From the NCBI RefSeq assembly GCF_015706575.1, contig NW_024037069.1, forward strand, positions 30,649,315 to 30,713,314: 64,000 nucleotides of DNA, in the 5' to 3' direction. The notes beneath the pieces were generated by a model. It saw only the letters and a program-made list of their open reading frames with translations, did no database searches and was not told where the DNA came from. Position 1 is the first letter of the stretch. Every line of letters starts with the position of its first letter. Source of the stretch: Patiria miniata (Eukaryota > Echinodermata > Asteroidea > Valvatida > Asterinidae). Below, in pieces: positions 23,376-35,237 of this stretch. The translations under genes and the position numbers were made by a program.

Positions 23376-24210
23376 TGGCCAACTGATTGTGCTTGTATTT
23401 ATTAACAAGTAAATGCTATACTCAGCATTACGCTGTAATGATGTAATTATCTTGTTACTGACAGAGGTACATGCAGTGCTTTCAGCACAGTACATTTCGG
23501 AATACGAATGACTTTTGAAGCATGCCATGTCGTTCTACTTAGCAAGTCATTCACACATAGTCATTTCCATGTGCTTTCATCACGTATTGGGAGACATTCA
23601 CAGATGTACAGTTAAGATGAATCTTAGATGAGGAGAAAAAACCTCATTAGACCTATATAGTTTTTTTCCAGAAAGGCCCACGTATAGAAGAAACACATCC
23701 ATTGTTAAAGGTGTGGGAAGGCTGTAAACTCTAAATCTAAGAACTTGGCCAACTGATTGTGCAAGTGTTATTAAAAACGGGGCCTACCAAATGTTCCCCA
23801 ATACGTATATTTTTCCAAAATCCTTAGGGTTAGGGTTGGGGTAAGGGTCAGGGTTAGGAATAGATGGTTACGATGTGGGATAGGGTACATATAATATTGG
23901 GGAACATAGGTATGCACCCATCAAAAACTACTCAGCATTACGTGAGTTTAATGTGAGGATGTAACGATGGTTATTGACTATAATGACAGAAGTACCTGCA
24001 GTGCTGATAGCACAGTTCAATCGGAATAAGTATTTTTACGTCATTGTGCTTGGTAATTTAATAGCCAGTCATTCGCACTTGATTGGTTTTCATGACTTCT
24101 TAATTTCTCCACATTATAAGTATGAGAAGACATTCGCGGATGTACGGTTATGGTGAACTTTAGAAGTGGAAGAAAAAAACTACTTTATAATTTCTCAAGA
24201 AGGGGCATCC
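23376..24210. repeat. Diverged direct duplication
   Basis: Two copies of a segment of about 310-320 bp occur in tandem. Copy 1 (about 23376-23688) and copy 2 (about 23745-24208) share GGCCAACTGATTGTGC, ACTCAGCATTACG, a CTGCAGTGCT-like stretch followed by AGCACAGT, and ACATTCRCRGATGTACRGTTA. They end in A-rich purine tracts. Copy 2 is longer because it carries a TIR insert at 23779-23919. Divergence is substantial, so the duplication is old. Confidence 0.75.
23779..23919. mobile_element. Small TIR insert containing TTAGGG repeats
   Basis: ATGTTCCCCAATA near the left end is matched by TATTGGGGAACAT near the right end. The outer parts are imperfect (GGGGCCTACC against GGGTGCATACC). Between them lies TTAGGGTTAGGG and degenerate relatives at 23823-23858. 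The insert is absent from the other copy of the surrounding duplication. A related sequence with CCTATGTTCC and GGAACGTAGGGG ends lies at 42820-42977. Confidence 0.7.
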
Positions 24211-25231
24211 AGGAAGGACACTAAACCCCAAACCTATATGAAGGATAAACAGGCGCCAAAATGGCATACTGACACAGTTTGTTAGTCCGGTGCATCCCTG
24301 TGTCTCGAACACACTAGACTGGCGCAGCTTTTGTTCATCTATCCAATAAGATATGGTTAGGACGGTAATTTTCCGAGCTGTAATCAAACTAGCCGAGGGA
24401 GCTAGCCGAGTGGGATAATTTCCAATTGGTTCGCCCACAGACGGTGAGTCCTCGTGGTCGTCAGGCATGGTAACACCTGCGGTCTCTGAATCATGATTGG
24501 TTTAAAGAGACAATCCCAAAACCTTTCTCAGAGCTCATGGATTATTTGTTTTAAAAAATATTGCATTCATTTGAATGATCTTGGTCAAAAAGTGTGCGGA
24601 TTTATTGCTGGACAGGGGATGTCGTATTGGCACTCACGGTAATGTCCTTAAAGGCGCAATCTCCTAAGCCTATTTGGATTAAGACCGCAGGTATTAACTC
24701 CAGTTATCCCCTTTAAACCAAGTGGACAGGAATAATTAGTTTAACTAAGTAAAGTATACCGGGTGACGCTCCATTAGAAATGACACAGACAAAAGTTCAC
24801 CAAAGTTCAGTTCAGGGTCGGACGGCCATAATAAATATCTCTTTAGAGAAATTGGTTATTTAACCCAAATTATGATTGTTGCTGAAATGCATCCTCCGCA
24901 TGATAGACATAAAGAAGACGCTTTGGTTTCTGTAGCTGATCAGAGAGCAGTGGATGGGAAGGTTCTGGTTGTTCTCCATGATCATCAAGACTTTAAAACT
25001 AGTTCTGAAACTCTCATCGGCCCGGGCTAAATCAACAACAAATGCCTGCTAAACGCCCTTTCGGCCTAATTAAAAACCACCCTCTTTATCCAAAACCTGG
25101 ATCGATCCCTGGGTCGGTCAAGTTGGCCTAATGAAGTCCGACAACCATCCGTCACGCGCGGCAAATGGAATTAATGAAATTAAAACATAGATAATAACAA
25201 TCGAAACAAAATCCGCGGTAAATACGTAATG
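24211..25231. other. Unassigned stretch
   Basis: A 102-codon minus-strand frame at 24160-24468 has no recognised domain. No structured repeat was seen. Confidence 0.35.
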
Positions 25232-25233
25232 TA

Positions 25234-25658
25234 CAGGGTGAGTAAAAAAAACGAAACCCAAATGTCAGGACTATTGTTTTAGTGAAGTTCTAAATGTAGC
25301 ACATTCAATAACTAGGATATGTATAAAGCCCAATTCATAAGCTTTCTTTTAGTACAAGAATCATTCAAATCACTCACGTACTTCTCAAGTTCAGGATTTT
25401 TAAAACACAAACACCGTTTTAAAGTGTTGTCCACGGTTTGCTGATAGAACGCACACCTTTTGTGTGATCCGTGGACAGAACTCTAAAACGGTAAGTGTGT
25501 TTAAAACTCCGTCACTTGAAAAGTACGTGATTTGAATGATTCTTGTACTAAAAAGAAAGCCTATGAATTGGGCTTTCATATCCTAGATTTTAAAAGTGCA
25601 GAACTTCACTTAAGAAATAGTCCCGACATTTGGGTTTCGTGTTTTTTGACTCGCCCTG
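25234..25658. mobile_element. Mariner-like foldback MITE, copy 1
   Basis: The element starts CAGGGTGAGTAAAAAAAACG and ends with the complement-like GACTCGCCCTG. It is flanked by TA dinucleotides (25232-25233 and 25659-25660), as expected for Tc1/mariner insertion. The arms are complementary almost to the centre. Matched segments include ATGTCAGGACTATTGTTTTA, AAGCTTTCTTTTAGTACAAG and ACCGTTTTAAAGT, around a CCACGG...CCGTGG core. The 425-bp element has no coding capacity. A second copy lies at 35238-35736. Confidence 0.85.
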
Positions 25659-25660
25659 TA

Positions 25661-26068
25661 TTTGAGCCCCAATTGAAAAGTGTTTTTAAAAGCTCCTTTT
25701 TAATGCCAGGGGTTGGGAAATGTTCGACCTAATTTGTGATCTAGCTACAAACATAGAGGCGTTATCAGAGTCACATTCCTTGGGAAATTTAATCATGAGT
25801 TCTCGCACAATAACTGCCACATAAAAGTCTCAGTGTCATTTAATGTGCCATGTGAGTAATGCTTATTCCCCATGGGATTCTACCATGATTCCCCATGGGA
25901 TTAATGTAGTTTGGTTGAAATGCCACTTGCTTACGATGCTATTTTGGTGTATATATTCAAGTCCTTGTCAACGTGAACCAGGGACAGATTTTACCAGAAG
26001 ATAGACATAACGTGAAAGCTTTCATCATTCTACACCAAAATAATAATAATAATAATGAAACGTATAGT
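25661..26068. other. Unassigned stretch
   Basis: Contains a short direct repeat of CCCATGGGATT (about 25869-25902) and a (TAA)n microsatellite at 26038-26056. No gene is seen. Confidence 0.45.
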
Positions 26069-26428
26069 CAGGGTTCTACCTTAACTTTTTTGCTCACTAG
26101 CCAACTGAAACAGCCTCTTAACTAGCCCGTGGGCATTTTCACTAGCCCACATTTTTTTTTTTTGCTCAAATACAAAATGGCGAATTTCAGGCTCAATTCT
26201 GAGGCAATTTTGTCAGTGTTTTTTAATAAACAGATCTAATAATTTAACCGTTTAAAACAGTTGACAAAACTAGACACAAATTGATGATGTTTTCTTTCTG
26301 AATTTAATGATTTATTTCTTCCTGAATTTTGACTCGCCAACCGGGCTACTTAAGGAATAGTTTGACTAGCCCACCGCTGTTTTGACTATAGCATTTGGCT
26401 GGCGGGCTACCGCTAATTTCAAACCCTG
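26069..26428. mobile_element. hAT-like MITE with CAGGGTT ends
   Basis: The ends are CAGGGTTCTACCTTAAC and GCTAATTTCAAACCCTG. The same 7 bp, GTATAGT, flanks each side (26062-26068 and 26429-26435), close to the 8-bp duplications of hAT elements. The interior carries repeated ACTAGCCC motifs on both sides in mixed orientation and a poly-T run. It is 360 bp with no transposase. Confidence 0.78.
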
Positions 26429-27229
26429 GTATAGTGCGAACCGTCTGAAATTATTTCACATGTCTGCGAGTTGGAACACTGCTTATATGAACATGTATTC
26501 AAAGGGTTTGAGAAACGCTACACCAAGGACGGTATGGATTTCTCTATTACGTGTGCAAATTGTGGGGGGTTTTTTGACCAGGATTTATATAACTACAAGA
26601 AAAAAACTCATTCAACTGCTTAATTGCGAAGGAAAAGTCTTTAGTTTGGTACATGGGAACTTTGCTTCTGTGCATTTTTTTTTCGTTTGAAGCGACAAAA
26701 TTGCTCAAAATCGAAAGGTGCACACAAACTAACGCGTTGAGCTTTCAGCTCAGTGAATATTATACATTTGGAGAAAACAGAGAAAACGTGTGCACAATTT
26801 TTGTGGCCTGGTAACTGGATTCCGTTGCTAATGCATGTAAAAAACTGTACCCGCGGGCACATTTTCTTAAACCACCTTCAATGATTGTTTCCTTCCGACT
26901 GATACCATTTCAGGTGGAATAATGTCACAGGGTGTTTGGTACCAGACTCATCTTCAATCTGAGCAAGGATTTTCTCGTTAAATCGGTGGGCACGTTTCCG
27001 TGGAATATTGCAAATGTTCCTGCGTGCCTTTCATTTTGTTTGAATACCACAATATACACATTGCGGAAGTGGTGTCTCTGATGGACAGAAAAAAATATAA
27101 GTCGCGCTGGACCGTATCTGTTTTAGAGAAACTAAACAAAGATTTCGTTTTGTTAACCCAAAATACACGGACAGATTTTTAAGACGCCTGTCAGCATATT
27201 TGCATAAAAAATACCCGTCGTTTGTTTTT
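26429..27229. other. Unassigned stretch
   Basis: Short frames on both strands have no recognised domain. No repeat seen. Confidence 0.35.
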
Positions 27230-27830
27230 TTGCGTCGGCTTCTTGGGAAATAATTTGCTGACCCATATCGGTAAATAGCGCGCGCGGGATCTCTGAGCCC
27301 CGGGTTTATCAGTAATGACCTGTCAAAGCAAACTTCAACCGGGGTGAAATCGTATCGGTCCCCGGGGGAGGCTGGACGGAATTCACCCCCCTGATGCTCC
27401 ACTCCCTGGCGGTAGACGTCACATTATTCAACTGTCCGATCCTGGATCCTGGCAAGGACTTAAAGAAAGAAATGGGAGTCATCATGGTAGCCGCGGCTAG
27501 CTAGGGGATCATAAGGTTCCGCGTCGACAGCTCATTTAAGCTAATTATCCGAGGATGACGTAGATGTGTGAAAGACCCAGTCGAGGTGTTGGGGATGGCT
27601 GACAGATCAGGCGTAAGAGGCGTTTGATTCGGGGCCCGGGTGACTCCGGGAAGAAGGTACCGGAGGACTCGGCTCTCCCAGGAACCTGGAGGTGTTCGTG
27701 TAAATAGCTTGGTAGACTGCGTCTGGGACACATAATAGAACCGAGTAGCGGTACATGTAGAAATCCTGTGAGGGTTAGTGGTCATTGCTGGGGTTTTTTT
27801 TCTCATCATTTCAACATTTGTAGTAGAGTC
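27230..27830. other. GC-rich unique block of unknown role
   Basis: This block is clearly richer in GC and CpG than its neighbours and includes GCGCGCGC, GACGTCAC, CCGCGGCTAGC and CCCCGGG motifs. It shows no repeat structure. Overlapping minus-strand frames of 62-123 codons cover it, but none has a recognisable domain. It is a candidate regulatory element or an exon of an unseen gene; I cannot decide from sequence alone. Confidence 0.3.
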
Positions 27831-28343
27831 TCGGTTGAAAAAAATGAAGCGTGATGTTTGTGTCCCTAGACAGGATTCTTTACCGAAGTAACATCATATA
27901 CATTAACAAAAACCTACGCTGTAACATCTTCACCGTGTGGTATTAATGTTGGATAAGTATAATAAATATCAGATGGACTTATTCTACACTGCGGTTTTTG
28001 CGACTTTTTATTATCTTTTTAAAGCAGCAGTTTATTTGGTTGAAACTTGAAATGGCTGATTGATGAAGATCTTAACTGTTCATATTGCCCAACTTGACTG
28101 GCCTCTTAAGAAACGGTTCGAATTTTTTTTTTTTTTAATGTTTTATTATTGTTGGTTCATTAAAAACTGAATCTGTACCCAATGGCTAAATTGAGTCAAT
28201 TTTTACAACTAAAGCTTCTACGCACAAAAATATAAGAATCTAATGGTACAATAGAAAGTTATACAACACCAGTACATGTACCAGTACAACTTAAAAATAT
28301 CTGTATACAAAATGTACATGTACGCACAACTATAATGTAACAA
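27831..28343. other. Unassigned AT-rich stretch
   Basis: Contains a poly-T run near 28125-28136 and CAGTACATGTACCAGTAC palindromic sequence near 28270. No gene seen. Confidence 0.4.
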
Positions 28344-28351
28344 CCAACAAC

Positions 28352-28628
28352 CATGGGCGTCGCCAGGATTTTTTCTAGAGGGGGGCAAAAAAAATTTTGC
28401 CAAAAAATGCTTGTATTTCTCAACACATTCTCGATTTATAAGTTTTAGAGGGGGAAGGGACATTTTGCCCCCCCCCCAACTCATTAAATTTACACCACTT
28501 TGTCTTCGCGCCTCTTTTTCTTTTTTTTTCTTCCTTTTTGTTTTTTGTTTTTTGTTTTTGCTTTTCCGGGGGGGGGGGGGGGTTGCAAGTGCCCCCCTTG
28601 CCCCCCCCCCCCCCTCGCGACGCCCATG
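28352..28628. mobile_element. G-tract hAT MITE, copy 1 (8-bp TSD)
   Basis: The element starts CATGGGCGTCGCCAGGATTT and ends TCGCGACGCCCATG. It is flanked by perfect 8-bp duplications CCAACAAC (28344-28351 and 28629-28636), diagnostic of hAT-type insertion. It carries alternating G and C homopolymers, including a run of 14 G and a run of 14 C near the right end, and a T-rich middle. It is the same family as 60196-60516, with which it shares CCTCTTTTTCTTTT and the GCAAGTGCCCCCCTTGC segment. No coding capacity. Confidence 0.92.
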
Positions 28629-28636
28629 CCAACAAC

Positions 28637-31200
28637 CCTTCAGAAAGGCAATGTATTAAAAAATGAAAACAATCAGAAGACGAATTTCAGTGACAAGTAA
28701 CATTCAAAAATATAAAAATTTAACCACGGACATGTACAGCACAACAATGAAGCAAGACAACTCCTTGATAAATCGTAGCTTAATAAACTTAAGATTTGAT
28801 TTATATCTTACTGATCAGGACATCAGTAAGTTATAAATGATGAGGATACTGACTTGACGTGTGTCACATTGTAAGAAGTCTAGAGGGTATTGGCAGAATT
28901 GTACATCTTTCTGACATTCACGAGTGAATTTAATCAGTTCCCACGTTAGTCTAACAATTAAATTCTCATCGAAGGCGGAGGCTTCAGTGGGCGGCCACAA
29001 AGCTTGTCCGCCTTATTCATGCCCCCTTATTCATGCCCCTTTTTTTAAACCAAAGACCGGGGAAAAATTAACAGGCCAACCCATCCTTCAACGAAAGCCC
29101 CTATGATTTCTCAAGATTGGATGCGCTACCTAAAATGATTGCTTCCTACTAATGATTACTCCTCTTGCCTTTTTTGCCACAATTACTCCGTAAATTCACC
29201 CACAAACCAAGTTCAGTGTAAGACGCAATTTCATTCATTCGGGAAAATAACAATCGGAAACCTTGGCATAACAACAAAGGGCTGGACCGGCATCGCCATT
29301 TTTTAGTGATGTAACCTGATTCTCAGCAATTGCATTTGGCGGTGGTCATTGTGTGTCAATTTCCTGCATTTTCTATGCAGAACCTTGTACAGACCAATGC
29401 ATGCGACAATCACGTTACATTTTTTACAGTAATGACAAGTCCCCGGAGTGCGTAGCTAATAAAAGGTTTGGTTCTTAGAATTGGTATTTTTTTTAACATC
29501 GCAAATAACGGTTACTTCGTTGTTATATTACCGAAAACCTCTGATTATTCGTCAGATTCTCTCTTTCAAAAAGTCTGTTATGAAGCTCAAATAAATATTT
29601 CCTTGATAACATGTCCATTTTTGCGGACGAGCATTTCAAAAACATTACAGTAGCTTTTTAGTGGAAATCAACATGCCAGTCCCGTCCTGAAAACGGTGTT
29701 TATTATGTGCGCAGTAGAGTCACACCTTTCACATTATTGACACACAGATATTTTAACAGCTACAATTCATTATGTTACGCAGTGTGTTGTTAACATTAAT
29801 TTTGTTTTACGATTTATTAAATACGTCATAAAAATCCTGAACGCGTGATTTCAGATGTCGTAAATGACTCCGAACGATGCTAGAAATGTTTTAAAGATGG
29901 CACAGCTACATTTCGCAGTATCAAGCGCGAGACGACATGCCGCTGCAGCTAAGATACAACGAGTCGTAAAAATGTTGCGCACACCGGCCCGCGAGGTGAA
30001 CGAAAATTGAAAACGTTGAAGTTGATTTGATCGCTACGTAGCTGACGCTTTCAGGTGAGATAAGATGGCATGTCGTAAGAAGTGCTCCGGGAGATTGCAT
30101 TGCCCGGATCCTCAGTAATTTACATTGCTTTATTATTCCACTGTCTTTTGATTCAGAACCCCTTTAATAAATTTATTGCATATTGGAAAAACATCAAACC
30201 ATTCCGCAGTCGCTGATGATTTTGGTCCTCTGATAACTAACATTAATTTTACCTTGAAGAAAACATGACCTTGAATCGCAAATTTTGATTTGTAATTCAG
30301 AGGAAATATTAATATGAATATAATTAAATTATTCATAGATTTAGAACTGACGTTGATTTTGAAATAGAAATATGAATTTACATTATTATCATACAGTCAT
30401 GTATGTCGATTGCTGACAGATGTATGTGCTTCACGTTCTATTACCCCTGCTCGACTGGCTTATTGTCATTTCCGAATTCGTCCCAAATTTTAACATCTGG
30501 AATTTGATAAAGACGGAAATCAACTGTGAGTGACAATGATCAAAAGGTATCCGAAAAACTCATGGCTAGGGGCAAAAGGAAATAATTATGGTAAAATGTC
30601 TTTCCCTATAGGCCAAAGCAATCAACGGCTAGTTCAGACAAATACAGTGACTTTGGGGACAGATATATAAGAAAAACTGTTCATTTCTGTCCGAGCAAAC
30701 TAACATATTAATTGATCTGTCTGTGTTTGACAGCTTGAACGTCTTGGGAATTCAGGATCCAAATGCGGGGTTGCAAAATCATGCTTTAAAAAAAAATGTA
30801 ATTAATCATTCTCAAGTTCTCGATTGGATCTACTGCGGAATCTACTCGGATCGGTGTGTTTGGTACTAGTATGTGACATCCCTTGTTCTTTAATACAAAT
30901 ATTTTAATGAGTTTGGTACCGCAAGCTTTGAGGACAAATCTCTTGAGTATGTGATGAGGGTAACTTCCGGACCGCGTCGCTGTCACTTTCCCCGACCGTC
31001 AGGTCACTGATGTTCCCCCGTCAAGCACACTCTCGCTCCCCGCTTGACTGACTCCCATTTACCGGTAATTTCAACGTTCAAGGGCCTTGTCCTTCAAGTT
31101 TGAACGCTTAAGAAGAAGAAAAATCAGAGGCCGTTAACCCTCTGTTTTAATACCCGTCTAATTTCGCTTTTTGTTTCGACCACATGCGAACCAAGAATTA
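28637..31200. other. Unassigned AT-rich stretch
   Basis: No recognised gene or structured repeat. The sequence at 31010-31060 becomes CT-rich and more GC-rich on approach to the candidate promoter at 31201. Confidence 0.4.
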
Positions 31201-31330
31201 CATCACCCACTGCCCAGAACTTCAGCAGCCAATCAAAAACGCGGTAGCAAATGACGTCACCCGGTGACTGTTAGACTGGTCATGCGCAGTGGGTCTCACA
31301 CGCGCGCACACACACACGGAGCGCAGACTC
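31201..31330 (+). promoter_or_regulatory. Candidate promoter with CCAAT and CRE-like boxes
   Basis: A CCAAT box (31229-31233, in CAGCCAATCA) and a full palindromic CRE-like TGACGTCA (31252-31259) lie within 30 bp of each other. They are followed by GCATGCGCAGT-like sequence and a (CA)n run at about 31304-31317. The block is CpG-rich and precedes a stretch that ends in a strong splice donor. CRE sites are common in neuropeptide gene promoters, which would fit the peptide gene at 54677, but no sequence link between the two is visible. Confidence 0.4.
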
Positions 31331-31579
31331 TTTTCTACGCTCATGAATAATTCAGTGAGTGTGGTGGTTGATAGCCAAACGCACCCAGTCGATTGACCGC
31401 ACTTCAATCAACGCGACGACTTGGAACAGACGCATCGAAGAAGGTGATAGCTGACTGCAATTCGCTTGAATTTTCACCGACGGAAACCCCTGGACTAGCA
31501 GCTGAAAAGGCATCGGAGGAGCCCGAACGGAGGAGACGTTCCCCAGGAAGACGTGATCTATCTTTCCGGAAAGCCCTCG
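31330..31579 (+). other. Candidate 5' non-coding first exon
   Basis: The segment is CpG-rich and purine-rich in its second half. It ends at a consensus donor, CTCG|GTGAGT, with the exon ending at 31579. An open frame from 31393 runs through it but starts at a TTG. The only ATG upstream of the donor (about 31344) opens a frame that stops after about 17 codons, so the segment looks like 5' UTR. It could be the first exon of the gene whose coding exon starts behind the acceptor at 54664, or of another gene outside the window. Confidence 0.35.
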
Positions 31580-34500
31580 GTGAGTTCAATTTAGTTATTT
31601 CAAAATATATTATTCTTAGCTCGACTTTTTGGTTTTTCAAATTTGCTCAGTTGCAAAATGTCAAGATTTGTCTCGATAGCGCTTCATTGATAACTCTCTT
31701 CTATAAGCATCATGAAAATGACCAATAAACTTGACCAATACTTCTGTTATGAGTTAGTCCTTTCCCCAACTCAACATTTTCGGTAAATTCTGTTCCTTGA
31801 ATAGTGATATACAAATTGTGATACGAAAAAGTTACAAATTGTGTCTCTGTTGTCTTCATCACTTGGCCGTCTCGAACATTCAGACAAAATAGTCCTTGTA
31901 CGGAAAAGGCGTTTCTCATATAATTGGAAAATCGTATTCCATTTTGTTTAATCCAAAACGTACCAGGAACTCGTGGTTCTGATTTGTCTTCAGGCTTTAA
32001 GGCTTATGACATTTATTTCCTTGAATGTCCATATTCTTTAAGTGAGAAAAAGCCTCAAAACACAAATGATATCGAAGTCGTGCAAGGAATTTAGTATAAA
32101 TTGATGACTTCGATTAGCCTGGCAGTTCTAAGGAGAGAGAAGCTTTTCAAATAATATCACGAACGAAAATGACCTTTTTGAATCGGAAAAATGGTTTAAA
32201 TCTGTAATTTCTGACCCCCTCCCTGTTCCGTAACGACACGCTCTGTTTGGTAAGTTATTCTTTAAAGAATATGCTTCATTGTACATGCTGAAGACGTATT
32301 ATTAATATTTATTCCCATTTATGAAAGAGGTGTCCAGGTGTACTTTTTTCAGAAATTAATCTTGACACATTTCACAATTACATCACATACGTTGTAATTT
32401 CGCACACGTGTGTTTTTACTTGTTTATTTTATTTTGTAAATGAATGGAACGCGCAGTGTGGTTTTCATCTGAATAAAGACCCAAAATAATTTAGGAATTT
32501 GATGTATGTACGTGCTCGGAAACATGATATGACTATTCATTTTGACAACATTGTATCAGTTAATTTTATCTCTTATCACTTAAATGTTTTGTGAAACTGC
32601 GATCTTTAGTGTGACTTCCACAACTTGTAAATATTGAAATACAATTTCGCGTTAAATAGTGACAAACATTATATTATAAATACCAAAACCAATGAAAATA
32701 TCATTTTAAACAATTTTTGGGGGGCTCTTTGGCGGAATTCTGAAATTCATTTCGGTTTTCATGAACAAGCTTCCATTCCGTCTGTGGCACAAAAAAAAAA
32801 TAACATTTCGATTTTGATAACGTGATGAAATTTCTGCGATCTTTCCCAATAGCATAAAAAAATACTTACTTTCGTCAGAGTCGATACCGATTTTGAGACT
32901 AGAGAAACAATCTCCTGCGGTTTTGTTTTCCTTTTTTCAGGGAGTGAAAAAAAGGGGATATTTCATTAAGGATAATCAAATCATGAAATCTGGATTAAAA
33001 TATCCAGCAGGACAATCACTCAATGGATAGTCAGAAACAAAGAACGAAGAAATGTCTGACTGATTCTATTCACGTTGGTATTTTAGATCCAATCTTCCAC
33101 GTTTACTGTGCAAATACGGAATGCGAGTTAGAGAAATACCTATCAAAGTGACCATTGGATTGAAAGCGAATAGTCATTCCGAGGTTATGATTGGGAAGGA
33201 AACGGCTGTTTTGAATGTCAAGAAAATGAGATTTGAGTGAATGAGATGGGGTTCCCGATGCCAACATGTATCGTAGGATTTGGTTGACTCGTTGAAGTTG
33301 ATTGATATCAAAGTTGAAGTTTAATTTTGGGAAGACCTGGTCAATTTCAAAATTACCGGCAACGCCATTTGAAGTCTGGATATTATTACGCGTCCAAGAC
33401 TACTTCGGCTGTCCTGGATCGAGACCGTCGGTGCGAAATATTATTTCGAAAAACGGGCCAGGCTATTCTGAAACTTTCTCTGATATTCAAGAGGCAAAAG
33501 ATAGGGAAAGAAAAATAGTCTGACGATGAGTATTGCAGACTGCAGACTTGCTTTAGGCAATTGTGTCGCAAAGTAATATTCTGTCATAACCCAGCTGTGA
33601 CACGGCCATCAGAAGATGGACGAGAAAGAAAAACACGGAATTGACTCGAAGCTTCAAGTTCGCAAATTCCATACTTTTCCTCACATTTTGTGGGGGGTGA
33701 GAAATAGCCTTGAGGACAAACCGTCCGTCGGCAGGCACCTGATATCAGATAATTGCTACCGGTATGTCAGTCGGGGCGACAGGTGTGGGAATCAGATTCG
33801 TAATCAATCGAAAGCTGACACTCATTTTCAGAGTCCGAGGCCCTTTGGGGTCCGGTCGAAATTTAGCATTGCGCTCTCTCGGGCGCATATGGGTAAGGGG
33901 GGGGGGGGTTGAGATGAGGCTTGCAGTAAACAGTCACACTATCAGTGGGCTGCCCTTGAACTGTGGACAATTTGAGAGGAAATTGTAAGCGCGCTGTGTG
34001 TTCGACTTATCGGCTCCGGTACACCTCAAGTACAGTGCACCGGTCGTGGCTAATTTTTGGACGGGGACTCTTTCGACCAATGAAAGGCAAATGCCGTGTC
34101 CGTTGCAGGGCTACGACTACGTCTGTTGTCTGCTTGCTCACTACAGAAAAGGCGAAGACATAGACAATAATGAACTCTAGAAACGAAATTCGGACGCGGA
34201 CTAATATTAGGGGGACGCGTATAGGCAGCTTGCTTGAATTCTGTCCAGGAATTAAAAATACGAAGAATTATTTCGAAGACGAGATATCCATTTGAAAAAA
34301 GGTTGAAATTTCCAAGATTATGAAAAGTTAAAGAATAAAAACAGTATGACATCTGTTTTTAAACTTCACTTTTCGCTTTTTTAATTCGTTAAGTTGTGTT
34401 TAACTACATTAAACCCGTCGAAACAGATTTTGGGCAGTCAGGGAAAGGTGGAATTCTAAAAGGTAACGTTTAGGAAATAATCTCTTCAATTACATTACCA

Positions 34501-35235
34501 TCAGGGAACTCGACAAGAGAGTTGGTCACTTTGGATTTTTTTTTTTGGTTCATTTTTTTCTGCAAGTATACCAAGGATCTCGAATTTTGCGAATTAAATG
34601 TGAGTGCGTCATTTTGATATAAAAAAACCCTTCACTGGAGCTCGGCATCCAGAACTAGCTCAATAACACGCATTGTGTTTAAAAGTAAAAAAAAAATACA
34701 TATTGGCAATCATTTATCTGTTTTAATTAATAACACGCTTAAGCTTTTCGTCTTAACAGAATAACTCAGACTATGAGCATAACAATATTTCTGTCGGAAT
34801 CTGGGTTTTAACCTGACGCATACATGGTTTTCTGTCTTTGCAGGTTTTTTTTTTGGGGGGTGGGGTACATTGAAAGAAAAACACTCCTATTGTTTGAAAA
34901 GTGACAATTAATAAATTTTTTAAAAGGTATAGGCCTGGCTTATAATAAGCCTATAGCCATCCAGTTCCTAATTCCCTGCAGTCTGCATGTCCACGCGCTA
35001 AAACCAAGTTTCCCGCCAGCGGGTTTAATTTAATTGACCCTGTGGGGATAAGTGGGGATGATTTAATGGTGTCAGCATAGGCACAAAGTATATGAGAAAA
35101 TCTTATATATCGTAAATATTATTGTGCGTTCTCCCGCTGGTTGTCGGATAATTAGTAATTTGGGACCAATTATTATTTTCTCCGTTCAACAAATCAAATA
35201 AAGCCATGGCAACAATTCTGTCTTGGGCTTCACTC
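31580..35235. other. Unassigned stretch, possible intron
   Basis: AT-rich at first. From about 33300 to 34200 there are overlapping frames and more GC, with a G run at 33898-33909, but nothing recognisable. If the 31.3-kb exon is joined to the 54.7-kb exon, all of this and the sequence up to 54664 is intron. Confidence 0.35.
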
Positions 35236-35237
35236 TA

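Noticed and set aside
28500..28700. Proline- or glycine-rich small frames over G/C homopolymers (also near 60200-61000)
   Set aside because: They translate homopolymer runs within hAT-like MITEs, lengths of which are unstable and frame-shifting.
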